Source: Vermamoeba vermiformis (Eukaryota; Tubulinea; Echinamoebida). Taken from it: a stretch of 56,796 nucleotides of DNA. Made by a program: the position numbers and the translations under genes. The stretch spans positions 1-56,796 of the forward strand of contig JBEWZL010000128.1 in NCBI GenBank assembly GCA_045837725.1, read 5' to 3'. The notes beneath the pieces are model-generated. The model saw only the letters and a list, made by a program, of their open reading frames with translations. It did not search any database and was not told the origin of the DNA. Each line of letters starts with the position of its first letter. The stretch's first letter is position 1. Positions 35,926 through 46,587 of this stretch are shown in pieces.

Positions 35926-37731
35926 TTAACGAGGGGTGTTGTTTCTATCGTAGATAGCTTGAGCCATATCCTGTTGCAAAGTAGGATTGTCTTGGATCAA
36001 GTCAGCGATCGAACCCAAAGTGTAAGTGACGATAGTAGGGTTGTTGACGATAGTTGCAACCCAATCTCTCCATTGATCAGGCTCGTACAAAGCAGGGTTA
36101 CCACCGAGCAAGCGAGTGTTTACGGAGCTGTTCTCGGTGTAGCGGATCTGCAATTGGCGTCTGAGGTCCTCGCGCATCTGGTTGAACGAGAAACCGAAAC
36201 TGATGCCACCACCGCCAGCATCACGCTTAGTGTCACGCATGTTACCGTCGTTGATACCAATCTTAGCACGTTTGCCTAAATTGCCACATTAACACAGGAT
36301 CTTCTAAGAACTAGCAGATGTGACTTACCAGGAGCAGAAGGGACGGCAGTGGTGCGAGTAGGAAGCTTAGTGCTGGGAGTAACATCTTGAGTAGGGTCAT
36401 TGGTGGGAGTGTTAGTAGCAGGAGCATCGCTCTTGGGGGTAGTTCCGTAGCTGAAAAAACAAATCCGTTAGTTCAACTCTTTAACATCATATCTCGTTAC
36501 TAATGAGCCACGCGAATATAATAGAATATTTATATTGTCTTTAGTGCTTACCTGAAAGAAATACCGAATTGGGTCTTGACGTAATCCTCATCGAGCTTGG
36601 TGAAGTTGCGGATGTCGGCCAACTCTTCACGGCGAACAGTACCACCCAATTGGGCTTGCATGACGTAGTGAGTACCGAAGTAGTCGAAGAATTGGAAGAA
36701 TCTAACATATAAGGTTAACGCAAAGTGCAAAAAAATTCGGCCGATCTGCCGATCAGCAGCGGATGACTCGAGACTTACTGAGCCTTAGTAGCTTCAGAAT
36801 AACGAGGCAATCTTCTTAAGAACTCGCGGCAAGCATAAGATTGCTTCAACAAGAATGGAGGGAACAACTTGACGTCGTAGAAGATGTGTTGCTGCTCGGT
36901 AACACCGTATCTGTAGTTGCGGTTGTCTTGAGTGAAGCTAAACCGATAGACATTAGTCATATGCTCGCATACACTTATAATCTGATAGATAAAGCGTGAT
37001 TGGATGCAAGGTCATACCGAATCTGGCGAGTCTCCTTGGTGTTAGTGAACGAGAACATGTTGCCCAAGTTCAAGCTGATACCAGTAGAGCGAGCCTTGGT
37101 AGTACGGAACTCGTCGACAGTGTTGAACACCTATATTATTACATGTAATTAGCATCGGTAAACATTTAGACGTTTGGCGTGTGTCAAATCTATCCGAGCC
37201 AAATTTTCATTATTAATTATTCGGAATTCAAATATTAGCCCCTTAGCAATTAAAAAATAGTGCATGGCGACATTTAAAGCCAAACTACTAATACTGCGAG
37301 TCTACGTTGTGGATTTGAACAAAAAAAGTAACAAATTTCGCTCGCAACCAAATCAATTAATATAGTTAATTCGACCGATAAATAATATTCTATTATTATA
37401 ATTTAGAGCCTTTAGAGGAGCCGCAAACAATTTCAAAGCCAAAGAGGTTCTAGAAGCAACTTACATTGGTGGTTCTGTTAACGAAGGTATCAGGAGTAGA
37501 GATAGAGTCAATCTCCATAGGAATCTCGTAGTCCTTATCATCATAAGGAGAGGTGAAGGTTTTGCCCAACCAAGTCAATTCGATGGGAGACATCTTGAGT
37601 TGCATGGTGACAAGATCGAAACCAATGCCAATCTTGTCGACACCGCGGAGCTTAGGGGCGGGTTGACCTCCATCAAATTGAGCCAAAGCACAGGCCACGA
37701 AAGAAACAAATAACAATGTGCGGAGTTGCAT
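35926..37731 (-). CDS. Secreted MACPF-domain protein
   Basis: Six exons from ATG 37731. Signal peptide MQLRTLLFVSFVACALA, then QFDGGQPAPKLRGVDKIGIG. The MACPF signature is plain in the fourth exon (about 36600-36700): FFQFFDYFGTHYVMQAQLGG, followed by TVRREEL, with FGTHY and the Gly pair that hinge the central sheet. Upstream exons (FTQDNRNYRYGVTEQQHIFY; FLRRLPRYSEATKA) supply the strands and helices normally before it. A Thr/Pro/Ser linker follows (about 36330-36450). The C-terminal part (FGFSFNQMREDLRRQLQIRY; TYTLGSIADLIQD) resembles the second half of the fold. Family members insert into membranes as oligomers; in protists they serve in defence, feeding or development. The gene looks intact. 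Its first intron (about 37137-37463) is unusually long. Confidence 0.85.
37137..37463 (-). other. Long intron of the MACPF gene
   Basis: About 325 AT-rich bases between exons ending NRTTN and starting VFNTVDEF, against the usual 50-100 bases here. No ORF or RNA gene is seen inside. It might carry an enhancer or be a remnant of an insertion. Confidence 0.5.
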
Positions 37732-38403
37732 CTTGGAACGTTGGAGACTGTTGGATTAGGACGCTAGAATTCGCTGGATCGAATTCAAGGTGTGGTCTCT
37801 AGGTGCAAAAATAAGTAAGTTTGAACAGGAAAAAATAGCGATTTTGTTTTTACCTTGCAACTGTCAAACATGTTTTTCCATGTTGACATTTGTCTGTCCG
37901 GTGATTCATTGGACGGATCCCATTTAAATTCACACCTTGTACGCGATTAGCGCCTATAGTAAAGTGTCAAACAATGCTTACGGGTGAAAAACTTGCTTAC
38001 TGAAAGGTTGGTGCCATTCCGATTTCGTACAAGCCCGTTTGGTGATCTGATTTGAAGTCGCTTGAAACCGCAGTATGGTGCTATGATACGTATTTGATGA
38101 CGTTTTCAAGCTTACAGTAAGCGTGCGAGTGCATTTTTGAGTACGTTTTGATTGACATAATTGACGTTGTCTCGCTTCGGTTAAATTGCAGCTCATGGTG
38201 CAATATAATCTGTTTTGTGCAACATGTACAACAGATCACGTAGCATCCCATCGTTCGCACGAACTGAGGCTCGTCTTATCTTGAATAGGAGCGTCAGTCG
38301 TTTCCGTGGCTATCCTTGATAACTAACGTAATTACGGCCATTATGATGGTAATTGAGTTGAATTGGACAATCCAACACTAACCTATTAACGGCTATTGAG
38401 ATG
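37732..38403. other. Intergenic region upstream of the MACPF gene
   Basis: About 670 bases between two minus-strand genes. A 72-codon minus ORF at 37978-38196 has no coding character. Otherwise only promoter-like AT/GC patchwork is seen. Confidence 0.4.
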
Positions 38404-41168
38404 TCACTTGGTCTTGTTCTTCCGCTTCTCCCTCTCCATGTCTCGAAGCACATTTCGCTGGATCTTGCCTGTAGTTGTCATAGGCAGCTCTTTGACGAAT
38501 TCAATTTCGCGCGGGTACTCATATGCTGCGAGGTACTTCTTAACGTGCTCTTGCAAACTCTTTTTAAGCTCGGCATCCTCGACGGTACCTAATTTAATTC
38601 AGTTCGTTAGTTTGGGACCGCGATGAACAGTTATTGCGCTAGCATGCATAATAATTGAATACCTGGCTTCAGTACGACGAATGCCTTAACGATTTCTCCG
38701 CGGGTTTCGTCGGCTACTCCAATAGCAGCAGAGAGTGCTACGGCTGGATGGCGCAGCAAACAATTTTCAATTTCAGAAGGACCTGCGAGTATAGCATAAT
38801 TAATACGCATTACGTATTACGATGTTTGAGGAGGTTATCGCCTCATTAGCGATGAAATACCTATCCGATAACCAGAGCATTTAATAACGTCGTCAGATCT
38901 GCCCACGAACCAAAAGTAGCCTTGTTCGTCCTTCTTTCCTAAGTCGCCAGTAACTAGCCAATCACCGACGAACTTCTTTTTCGTCGCTTCTTCATTTCTC
39001 CAGTATTCCAAAAACATGACCGGATGTGGCCTTTTGACCGCAATGTTACCCGATTGTCCTGCTGGCAATACTTTGCCCTGGCGTATCATTAGACTATAGT
39101 CAACGTTGCATATACTTTCTTACTTTATCATCAATAATATCGACAATGGCGCCGGGTGTAGGACGACCAATAGATCCGGGTCGAACATCCATAATCGCCG
39201 AGCAATTGCCCAACAACAGGTTAGCCTCTATAACGATAGGTTAGCGCTTCATATACTAGATGGCAATGTTAGGCTGTGCACGTACCAGTTTGTCCATAGA
39301 ACTCATTGATGGTCACCCCGAATGTCTTCTTTCCCCACTCGAGCAACTCTTGTCCGAGACTTTCACCACCGCTGCCAATGCTGTACATGAATTTACTTGA
39401 CGGGATGTTGTGTTGTCTCATCAGCTTGAGTGCTGTGGGTGGCATGAACGCGTGTCTTACTTTGTGCTTCTCCATCAACTCGAAGCTGAAAGTGCACCAT
39501 GTGAGTCACTATTAAGCCGGCTAAATAACGCTTAACGTACACGAAGTTCGGGTCGAATTTACGCTTCGATCGATAGGCTAAGACGGGAACACCGTGGTGC
39601 AGAGAAGGTAACAAGACATCGATTAAGCCGCCTATCCAGGCCCAATCTGCAGGTGTGTAGAATAGCAGCGAGTCATCGTTGTGCTTCGGAAATAGATTGT
39701 GAGGGAACTCAACTCCGGGGAGATGTCCCAACAGTACCCGATGTGCGTGAAGGGCGCCTACAAAGCGGATCAGAAAATTATTTAGAGGAGCTGTTAATTG
39801 TTTACCTTTTGGAGGACCAGTAGTGCCCGAGGTGAATATAATAATGGCTGGATCTTCGCTCGATGTTTTCATTGTCGTGAATCTGTACGGCATCTCCATG
39901 ATCAACTCGTCAAACTTGACGATCAATTTGCCAGCTGCCTTCAATCTACGAATATAGACATAAGATACAGATCAATAGTGAGTTATAATCAAAGCTTACG
40001 TCTCCATAGTGCGTCTATTTAATCCCGTGGAGCTATAATCTGTAACGACAATAGTTTCCAAATTAGGCAGCTCGTGGCTTAGCTCAGCGACTTTTTGCAA
40101 GTCTTCAGCATCAGTTATCAATATTCTGCAGCGAATAGCAATTCAGCTCAACGAAACAGAATGGGCTGTCCTCGCGTACGTACCTTGCCTCGCTGTTATT
40201 CAATCTGAATTTGATAGCTTCGTGGCCAAACTGCGTAAACAATGGGATGGCAATGCAGCCTATTTTGTACGCAGCGATGTGGGAAATCACTAGCGAGAAC
40301 TCGATGAGAATAGTCCTAACGTAAAGGATCCGCTCACTTACCAGTTTGAGGGCTCTGCGTCAATAAAATGCCTATTCTATCTCCTTTTTTAGCGCCATAT
40401 TTTTCCTGCAAAACATAGCCCAGTGCATCAGAGTACTAGCATTAAAAAGTTAGTACAACGAGACGGATCGGACGCAGCGTGTGACGTACCTTCTTCAGTT
40501 GATTAAAACTCAAGTTAATTGTTCTACCCGACTCGTCTTCGTATATGATGGCTGTATTAGCGCCATAGCTACATAAAGAAGAATATTTAGCGAATTGAAA
40601 GTTGCTGATCTGCAATAGTCCGCATACTCGCGTCCGAAGTACTTACCCATTCCTGATATGCTTATCACATATATCATCGCCGATATTGTAGTACTCGGGA
40701 ATATCCCACTTGAATGCTGAATAGATATCTTCGTAGCTTTTGCCTTGTGGTAGAAGCGGGAAGCGTTTGGGAGCTAAAAATAGGCAATATATTAGAAATT
40801 ATGTTATCGCGTAGTCGATGTGCTGCAAAATGCTCTGTCTTAGCAATTTGTTAAAGCAAGCTATCAATGCATCTATTTTATTTACCTTGACTTGCCAATT
40901 TTCGTCTCCTCTGAGAGCGCAATGAAGCCGAGGGAACAGCTATTCTAGAATGATATTTAAAATTAGATTAATATTTTGCCTTGTATGAAAAGATAACAAG
41001 ATAAAAAGAAATCTGGCCAGATTCGTCCCAAAAGACACTAAGGCGGTATTTTCCTATTTACCTCGTGCCCAACACGCGTTTAAATATTCCTATTGCCAAT
41101 AAATATTAGTCGAAGGCACTGGAATGGTTTTTCTATTGTTGATCCGTACTTGACCCAAAAGATAGCAT
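38404..41168 (-). CDS. Mitochondrial acyl-CoA synthetase, medium-chain (ACSM) type
   Basis: About 14 exons. The first is tiny: ATG 41168 (MLSFGS), spliced through gtacgg to [20 protein letters not shown], then QRRRKL. This is an Arg/Ser-rich, acid-free leader typical of mitochondrial import. The body is an ANL-superfamily enzyme. Motif A3 is [15 protein letters not shown], the aromatic stretch is [20 protein letters not shown], and motif A5 is [29 protein letters not shown] plus [21 protein letters not shown] is the hinge region. [14 protein letters not shown] carries the catalytic Lys near the C-terminus, and TGA lies at 38404. It activates carboxylic acids to acyl-AMP and then acyl-CoA; the closest animal family is ACSM (medium-chain or benzoate-type acids). 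Chain-length preference cannot be read from the sequence. Confidence 0.86.
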
Positions 41169-41363
41169 TGCGGCTAAGCAAGAATGATAGCGTCAAGAAT
41201 ATAATATACTGCTATTTAAAATGCGTAATTGTTGTCTTTCTTGATCTGATGCGTAAGTGCAAAAACGGTCAAAAAAGATTTTATTACATTTTCTGCTAGA
41301 GAGCGACACAAAAGCTTCGTACTTGTACATATACACACGCTCATTTATTAGTATAACTTGCAA

Positions 41364-41591
41364 ATGTGCCATACCGTCACCGTTGTCTTGGTATCTGCTT
41401 TCTTTGGTCTCGTGGCCGCTGCTGGCGCTATTATCTTTGCAAATTTCATTGGAGAGGGATTTGATAATCAATTAATATTGTTGATTATTGGCATTGTATT
41501 AATGGGCATTGGTGCTGCTGGATTGTTCGTCTTGTTGATGATCTGCTGTAGGTTCACTTGTTGCGATAGGTCAACAGCGATAGTCGATTAA
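41364..41591 (+). CDS. Small two-helix membrane protein, 75 residues
   Basis: ATG 41364 to TAA 41591 in one exon. Two hydrophobic helices: VTVVLVSAFFGLVAAAGAII and LILLIIGIVLMGIGAAGLFV, joined by a short acidic loop (NFIGEGFDNQ). A Cys-rich membrane-proximal tail (MICCRFTCCDRSTAIVD) could be palmitoylated. No family was recognised; it resembles small tetraspan-half or proteolipid-like proteins only in general form. It is divergent from the acyl-CoA synthetase across about 195 bases. An intron-like gtgagt...tttag stretch follows the stop, so the 3' UTR may be spliced. Confidence 0.58.
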   Translation: MCHTVTVVLVSAFFGLVAAAGAIIFANFIGEGFDNQLILLIIGIVLMGIGAAGLFVLLMICCRFTCCDRSTAIVD

Positions 41592-42914
41592 ACAATGTGA
41601 GTACATATTTTATAACATATTTATAAAGCGTAAATAATATTTCATGATTCGGTTGCGAAATTGAAATTATTCGATTTTCGAATCCTCGCAATAAAAAGAT
41701 TCTGTTCGCAAACTGCGATATTTAAATTAATTTTCGACGCAAAGATTATTAGAGCCATTACATGACGCTGTTTTATTTATTTACAGGACTAATCATTATT
41801 TTATTTTAGATTTAACGAAAATAACTTGCCTTGTAGTAGTATAGCTGATTAGAATAAACCATGTAATATATTTCCACTCCAAACATTCGGTCAACTTTAT
41901 ACTCGACTGAAGACCAGGCACGAGGCCATTTTCGAATCCATTAACGGTACGTTTACGTTTTTACATCCGAATTACTTCATTTACGCTCTTACAATTAAAA
42001 TCGAAGAAATTATAGTCTTTAAAATGATACAGAGGCCCTAGGGAACCATCGTAAAGCGGTAACGAGCGTTGCGTGAAAAACAAGCAGCTCGTGCTCGTGA
42101 ACAGATTCAAGTGACACATTTGGCTTATTACCGTAAGACAATATGCAACCAAGTTACTGCTTATGGCGTAGAAAGCACGTGCTTCGTCGAGCATATGTCC
42201 TTATTAAGTATATTTATTGTGTGTTCGAAAAAAAGCTTGAAACAGATCGAGATCTCGCAGCAACGTAAAATGTCGATTGACGGTTACTGGCCAAACTAAA
42301 CTTCGTAATACAATAATAATGTAGTATAGTAAATAGATAGGAGACTAGTCGGGTCTTCGCGCGTGGTTGTGTATAAATGTTGGTTGTTGGTAGCCAAGTT
42401 TTATTGCAAAGTTGAGCCACAAAGCACCAAAGCGAACAAATTGTATTTGTTTAATTAGTGGCCAATATTAATATTCATTGTGCGAGGACTTGATCTATTT
42501 GCAATAGTTGGAAGGAACGTCTCTTAACTGCCTTCCGAATTGGTGCTTGTTTCATAAAACTTGTATAAGAAATCGTAATTACAGTTAATAATATTTAAAC
42601 ACGTAAGTAGAAAGCAAATGAACTGGTGCGCGAGGAGATATTAAATCTGGATGGATTAACCATAAATTTTTATTTTTTGATTGCTCAATGAGATTAACAT
42701 CGCATTAATATTCCATAATGTTGTTATACTCCAAATTAATACAGATTTTAATTGCGGTTTAATTTGGTTTCAGTTTACGACCCAGGCGGTATTTTTCACC
42801 AGATTAAAGTTGTAGATCTCCTCGGGCTACAAGCGAGCATCGCCACCATATTTTAATTATAATCGTATTATTTATTTATCACCAGAGTACAGGTATTGAT
42901 TTTGTTTCTGTAGC
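41592..42914. other. 1.3-kb gene-poor interval
   Basis: No convincing protein gene. It holds a likely 3' UTR of the small membrane gene (AATAAA near 41853) and a possible exon pair around 41890-42050 joined by a 69-base intron with typical splice ends (gtacgt at about 41949, ttatag before 42020). There is also a short ORF-like stretch at 42069-42299 without recognisable protein character. The pair could be a non-coding transcript. The right end is presumably the promoter of the PPP4R1-like gene. Confidence 0.35.
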
Positions 42915-45900
42915 ATGTCGAAATCCGAGTTTATTTTTGGTGCTGACGGAGACGAGGACGAAGGTAAGCATTTTATACTATTTAAATGACCTATTATCAT
43001 AAAAAGGAGCTTTGGCGCAAATAAGAATCGATCCCAATAGCGCCAATACACGATCGGCTTTTTAGTAAATTTTTTCTTTTATTCTCGAATAATTGCCATT
43101 ATTTAGTGCATATTCGTATTCAGCAAATATAGGCTAATATAATAATATTATTATAGATCAAGACGAATTTGTCATTGACGATTCTTTGGACACACTCGAT
43201 CGCATAAAATTGTACATTAAAAGTGATCTTGTTCTCCACAGGTAAGAACCTCCATATACAATATTTATAAAGGCTCCATATTGAGCATTATATATTCATA
43301 TTTTTAATTTTGCTACACGGCGGAATGAGCTTCGGCCGAACAATGCCAATATTCCATATATACCGACAAGATCTGTTCGCCTTGGCGTTAGCTTACCTGT
43401 TTGACGTCGAGCATTAACCGATTATTTAACGATAGATTGTATTTGGTGCGCGATCTGGCCGAAAGTGCTCGAGAGATCGGATTTGAAGCCACAAACGAAC
43501 ATTTATTGCCTATTTTTGATGATTTGAAGCTTGATCCGGAGCCTCCCGTCCGTCAGGCATTTGTTGAGCAATTACCGAGCATTTGTCGATTCTTCAAAGA
43601 GGTACGTGCTACAAAATTGAATTTCATTTGCTATATTTTTAGCATCCTTGGATGAAATTTAAAAAATATTACAAATTGGTCCTGACGATTTATTAATGCG
43701 ATTATTGCTATTGTTCAGTTAATTATCTTTTTTGGAGCGAGTAAATCTTTTCTAACGCGTGCATCCGAATTTAGCAAGGAGATGATGGCTATAGACGATT
43801 TCTCGAGAAATTATTGCCTATTGTGGCTACATTTGCTACAGACTTGAACCCGCAAGTACGTCAATCAGCTATGGAGACCTTGGTCGAGATCGGTCAAATC
43901 GTTGAACGAGCAGATCTTGCCCAACACGTGCTGCCAATTGTACGAAATATGGCACGTGATAACAATGAAGAAGAGCACCGCGTACAAGCAGCACAATTGA
44001 TCAACGAGTTGGCACCTTCACTCGAGGCACCTTTGTTGGACGAATTTGTCGTGCCGCACGTGCAATTGTTGACCGGTGATCCCATGTTCCGCGTACGCAA
44101 AGCCGTCGCGAGCAACTTGGGCAATGTTTGCACCTCACTGGGCGTCGACAAGACTTCGGAATTCATCGTAAGTACCGAGCCTTAGACGGGTAGAGTTGAT
44201 TGAACCTGGTGACTCACGATCTATTTTTAGCTCCCGTTGTTTGTGAAGCTCGCAAGTGACGAGATCTGGGGTGTGCGCAAAGCGTGTGCTGAGAGCTTGG
44301 TGAATATTTCTGAGAACGTCACTGCCGAGAACAGAAAGAAGACTTTGACCTCCGTGTTCGAGTCTTTGGCTGAAGATGTAAGTCGTCATGTGATTGGTCA
44401 TTGCAATTCATGAACGAGGTTTAATTAACGCTAAAATAGCCTTCACGTTGGGTCCGTAACGCTGCGTATCAAATCTTGGGTCCGTTCATCGCCACTTTCC
44501 CTGGTGTTGACGTAAGTTCTGTTATTCATGAACGAGGTTACTTTCAGTGAAATACATAGTGCTCGGCAGGTGTTCCAAATATGGTATTAACTTATGAAAT
44601 TTCAGGTCACTGACTCGTTGCTGGGCTATTACAAAAACATGGCCGAGGACAGCAAAGACACCAAGTTCACCGACAGCGACAACGTGCTGTACTGCGCCTT
44701 CAACTTCCCTGCTGTCTTGCTCACGCTCGGTCGAGGTCGTTGGATCGAACTGAGCGACCTGTACGCCAAGCTGGTCAAAGATCTGCAGTGGAAAGTACGC
44801 AGGACTTTGTCGTTCTCTTTGCACGAAGTCGCAAATATTCTTGGTACTGAACTCACCGAGGAGCATTTGTTGAGCACTTTTGAATTGTTCTTGAAGGATC
44901 TTGATGAAGTAAGTAACCTCGATCTCAAAAATTTTATTTTTATTTTTTTTCTATTTATCTGAACTATTGGAATATACTTATTAATGCTCTGCGGTGATGG
45001 TATTAATTTTAAATAATTTTTAGGTCAAGGTTGGAATTATTGCTCATTTGACTCAGTTCTTTGGCGTCTTGTCTCAAAAGAGCCGCGAACAGTATCTGTA
45101 TATTTTGACTGAAATTCAAAAAGACAGCGTCAACTGGCGATTCAGGAAGTTAATAGCGAAGTAAGTCTTATTCAATCAAGTCGAAAATTAAATTTCAGAT
45201 CTGTTCGATCTCGCGAAACTAATCGAAATTTTTCTCGTTAACAGACAAATGGGAGAGTTAAGCGAACTGTATTTAAATAGCATCAACAACAATAACACCA
45301 ACACTAATGCCGAAACACCTAAACCAAGCGAAAACAAAGAAAAGACCGAGGAAGACGAGATCCGCGAAATTGAAAAGAGTTTGATGCCTCAAGCACTGCC
45401 TCCGGGTGATGTTATCGTCTCTGTCACTTTGGCCCTACTTCACGACTCTGTTGCTGCGGTTAGAAAGGCTTTGCTTAAAGGAGTAAGTCAAGTTTATCCG
45501 CTCGGAAAAATTCTAAGATAAGGATCCTTTGCCAATACTCTCGCGAGTTATTTGACTCAAATAATACGTATTAACGACTATTACAATCTAGATTGGTAAA
45601 ATTATAAATATTGTGGATAAACTGCCCGAGAAGAGGAAGGTATTCTTGGACGAAATTAAATCATTGGTCGACAGCAATGTTTATCAGACGAGGCAAATGT
45701 AAGTACTCATTGCAATCATTATTATGCACCATATTATTTGATATATAATTGCTCTGGCGTCATATTTTAATTCTATCGAAATTTTTTGATTTGCTTTAAA
45801 ACGACCGATCTGCATCAAACCGACAAACATTTATTGACCTTGTACTACCACAGGTATGGAACTATTGCCGAGCACTCTGTAACGCACGTGTCGGCCGAAT

Positions 45901-46279
45901 TATTCGAAGCAGAGTTGTTGCCGTTGTTGTTGGAGAAAGCGATGGTCGATCCAGTTCCGAACGTCCGAATTACTGCCGCTCGCGCGATGAAAAAATTATC
46001 CGAGCATGGTAAGTGCTTCAAGGAGATACTAACACTAGAGAATGAGCTAATTTTCATGAATTAGAACCGTTTTCAAAGAACAGTAAAGTCATGGATGCGG
46101 TCGAGACACTCAAAAAGGACAAAGATCGCGACGTGATCTTTTATTCTGGCGGTGATCCTCCTCCACGAGGTCGACCAATTGATGAGCCTTTGTTACCTGA
46201 GGAGGTAAGTTGTTTTGTCCGGACAAATGTTGCGCTTTGACTTTTATTGACCAAATTCTCGCAGCGAAACTCAAAGTGA
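42915..46279 (+). CDS. PPP4R1: Protein phosphatase 4 regulatory subunit 1-like HEAT-repeat protein
   Basis: About 13 exons from ATG 42915 (MSKSEFIFGADGDEDE, acidic) to TGA 46277; the last exon is only five codons (RNSK-stop). Tandem HEAT repeats run the whole length. The part at 43800-44510 is very close to PPP4R1: NPQVRQSAMETLVEIGQIVE, MFRVRKAVASNLGNVCTSLG, EIWGVRKACAESLVNISENV and EDPSRWVRNAAYQILGPFIA with TFPG. PP2A-A scaffolds share the fold, but the DEIWGVRKACAES/DPSRWVR block is the PPP4R1 hallmark. The family holds the PP4 catalytic subunit and directs it to targets. A low-complexity Asn/Thr then Glu/Lys insert (about 45275-45370, NSINNNNTNTNAETPKPSEN) separates the two halves. The C-terminal repeats are more diverged. 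Confidence 0.85.
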
Positions 46280-46587
46280 CAAGACTAAACGGAATTTAAA
46301 ACAAAACGACAATTCGTGTAGTAAGTGCAATAAAACAAACGTTAAACTCGAGCTTTGTTTATCAAGGGATTTACCGATCAAATCGACATGCATCAAAAGG
46401 ACATGTCACCGGGTGTGTAGAAATATTCCTTTCCGTGAGTCTCGGGTAGCTACTGGGAATTCAAAGCGACGGGTCTTAGACCAGTGGCTGGCTTTGTATG
46501 TTGAATAGCTAGGTCGTGACCGTGCCAGAAACTTCCAAAATAGGTCGTGCCTTTTCGGAACTAGGGCCATTCATTGCCTTTCAATGC
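46280..46587. other. Intergenic region between convergent genes
   Basis: About 308 bases between two convergent 3' ends. No ORF or structure is supported; AATAAAAC near 46330 may be a polyadenylation signal for the plus-strand gene. Confidence 0.4.

Noticed and set aside
37978-38196. Minus-strand 72-codon ORF
   Set aside because: It has no domain, signal or coding bias, and lies in the upstream region of the MACPF gene.
42069-42299. Plus-strand 76-codon ORF
   Set aside because: The apparent start is not an ATG, and the sequence matches no protein pattern I know.
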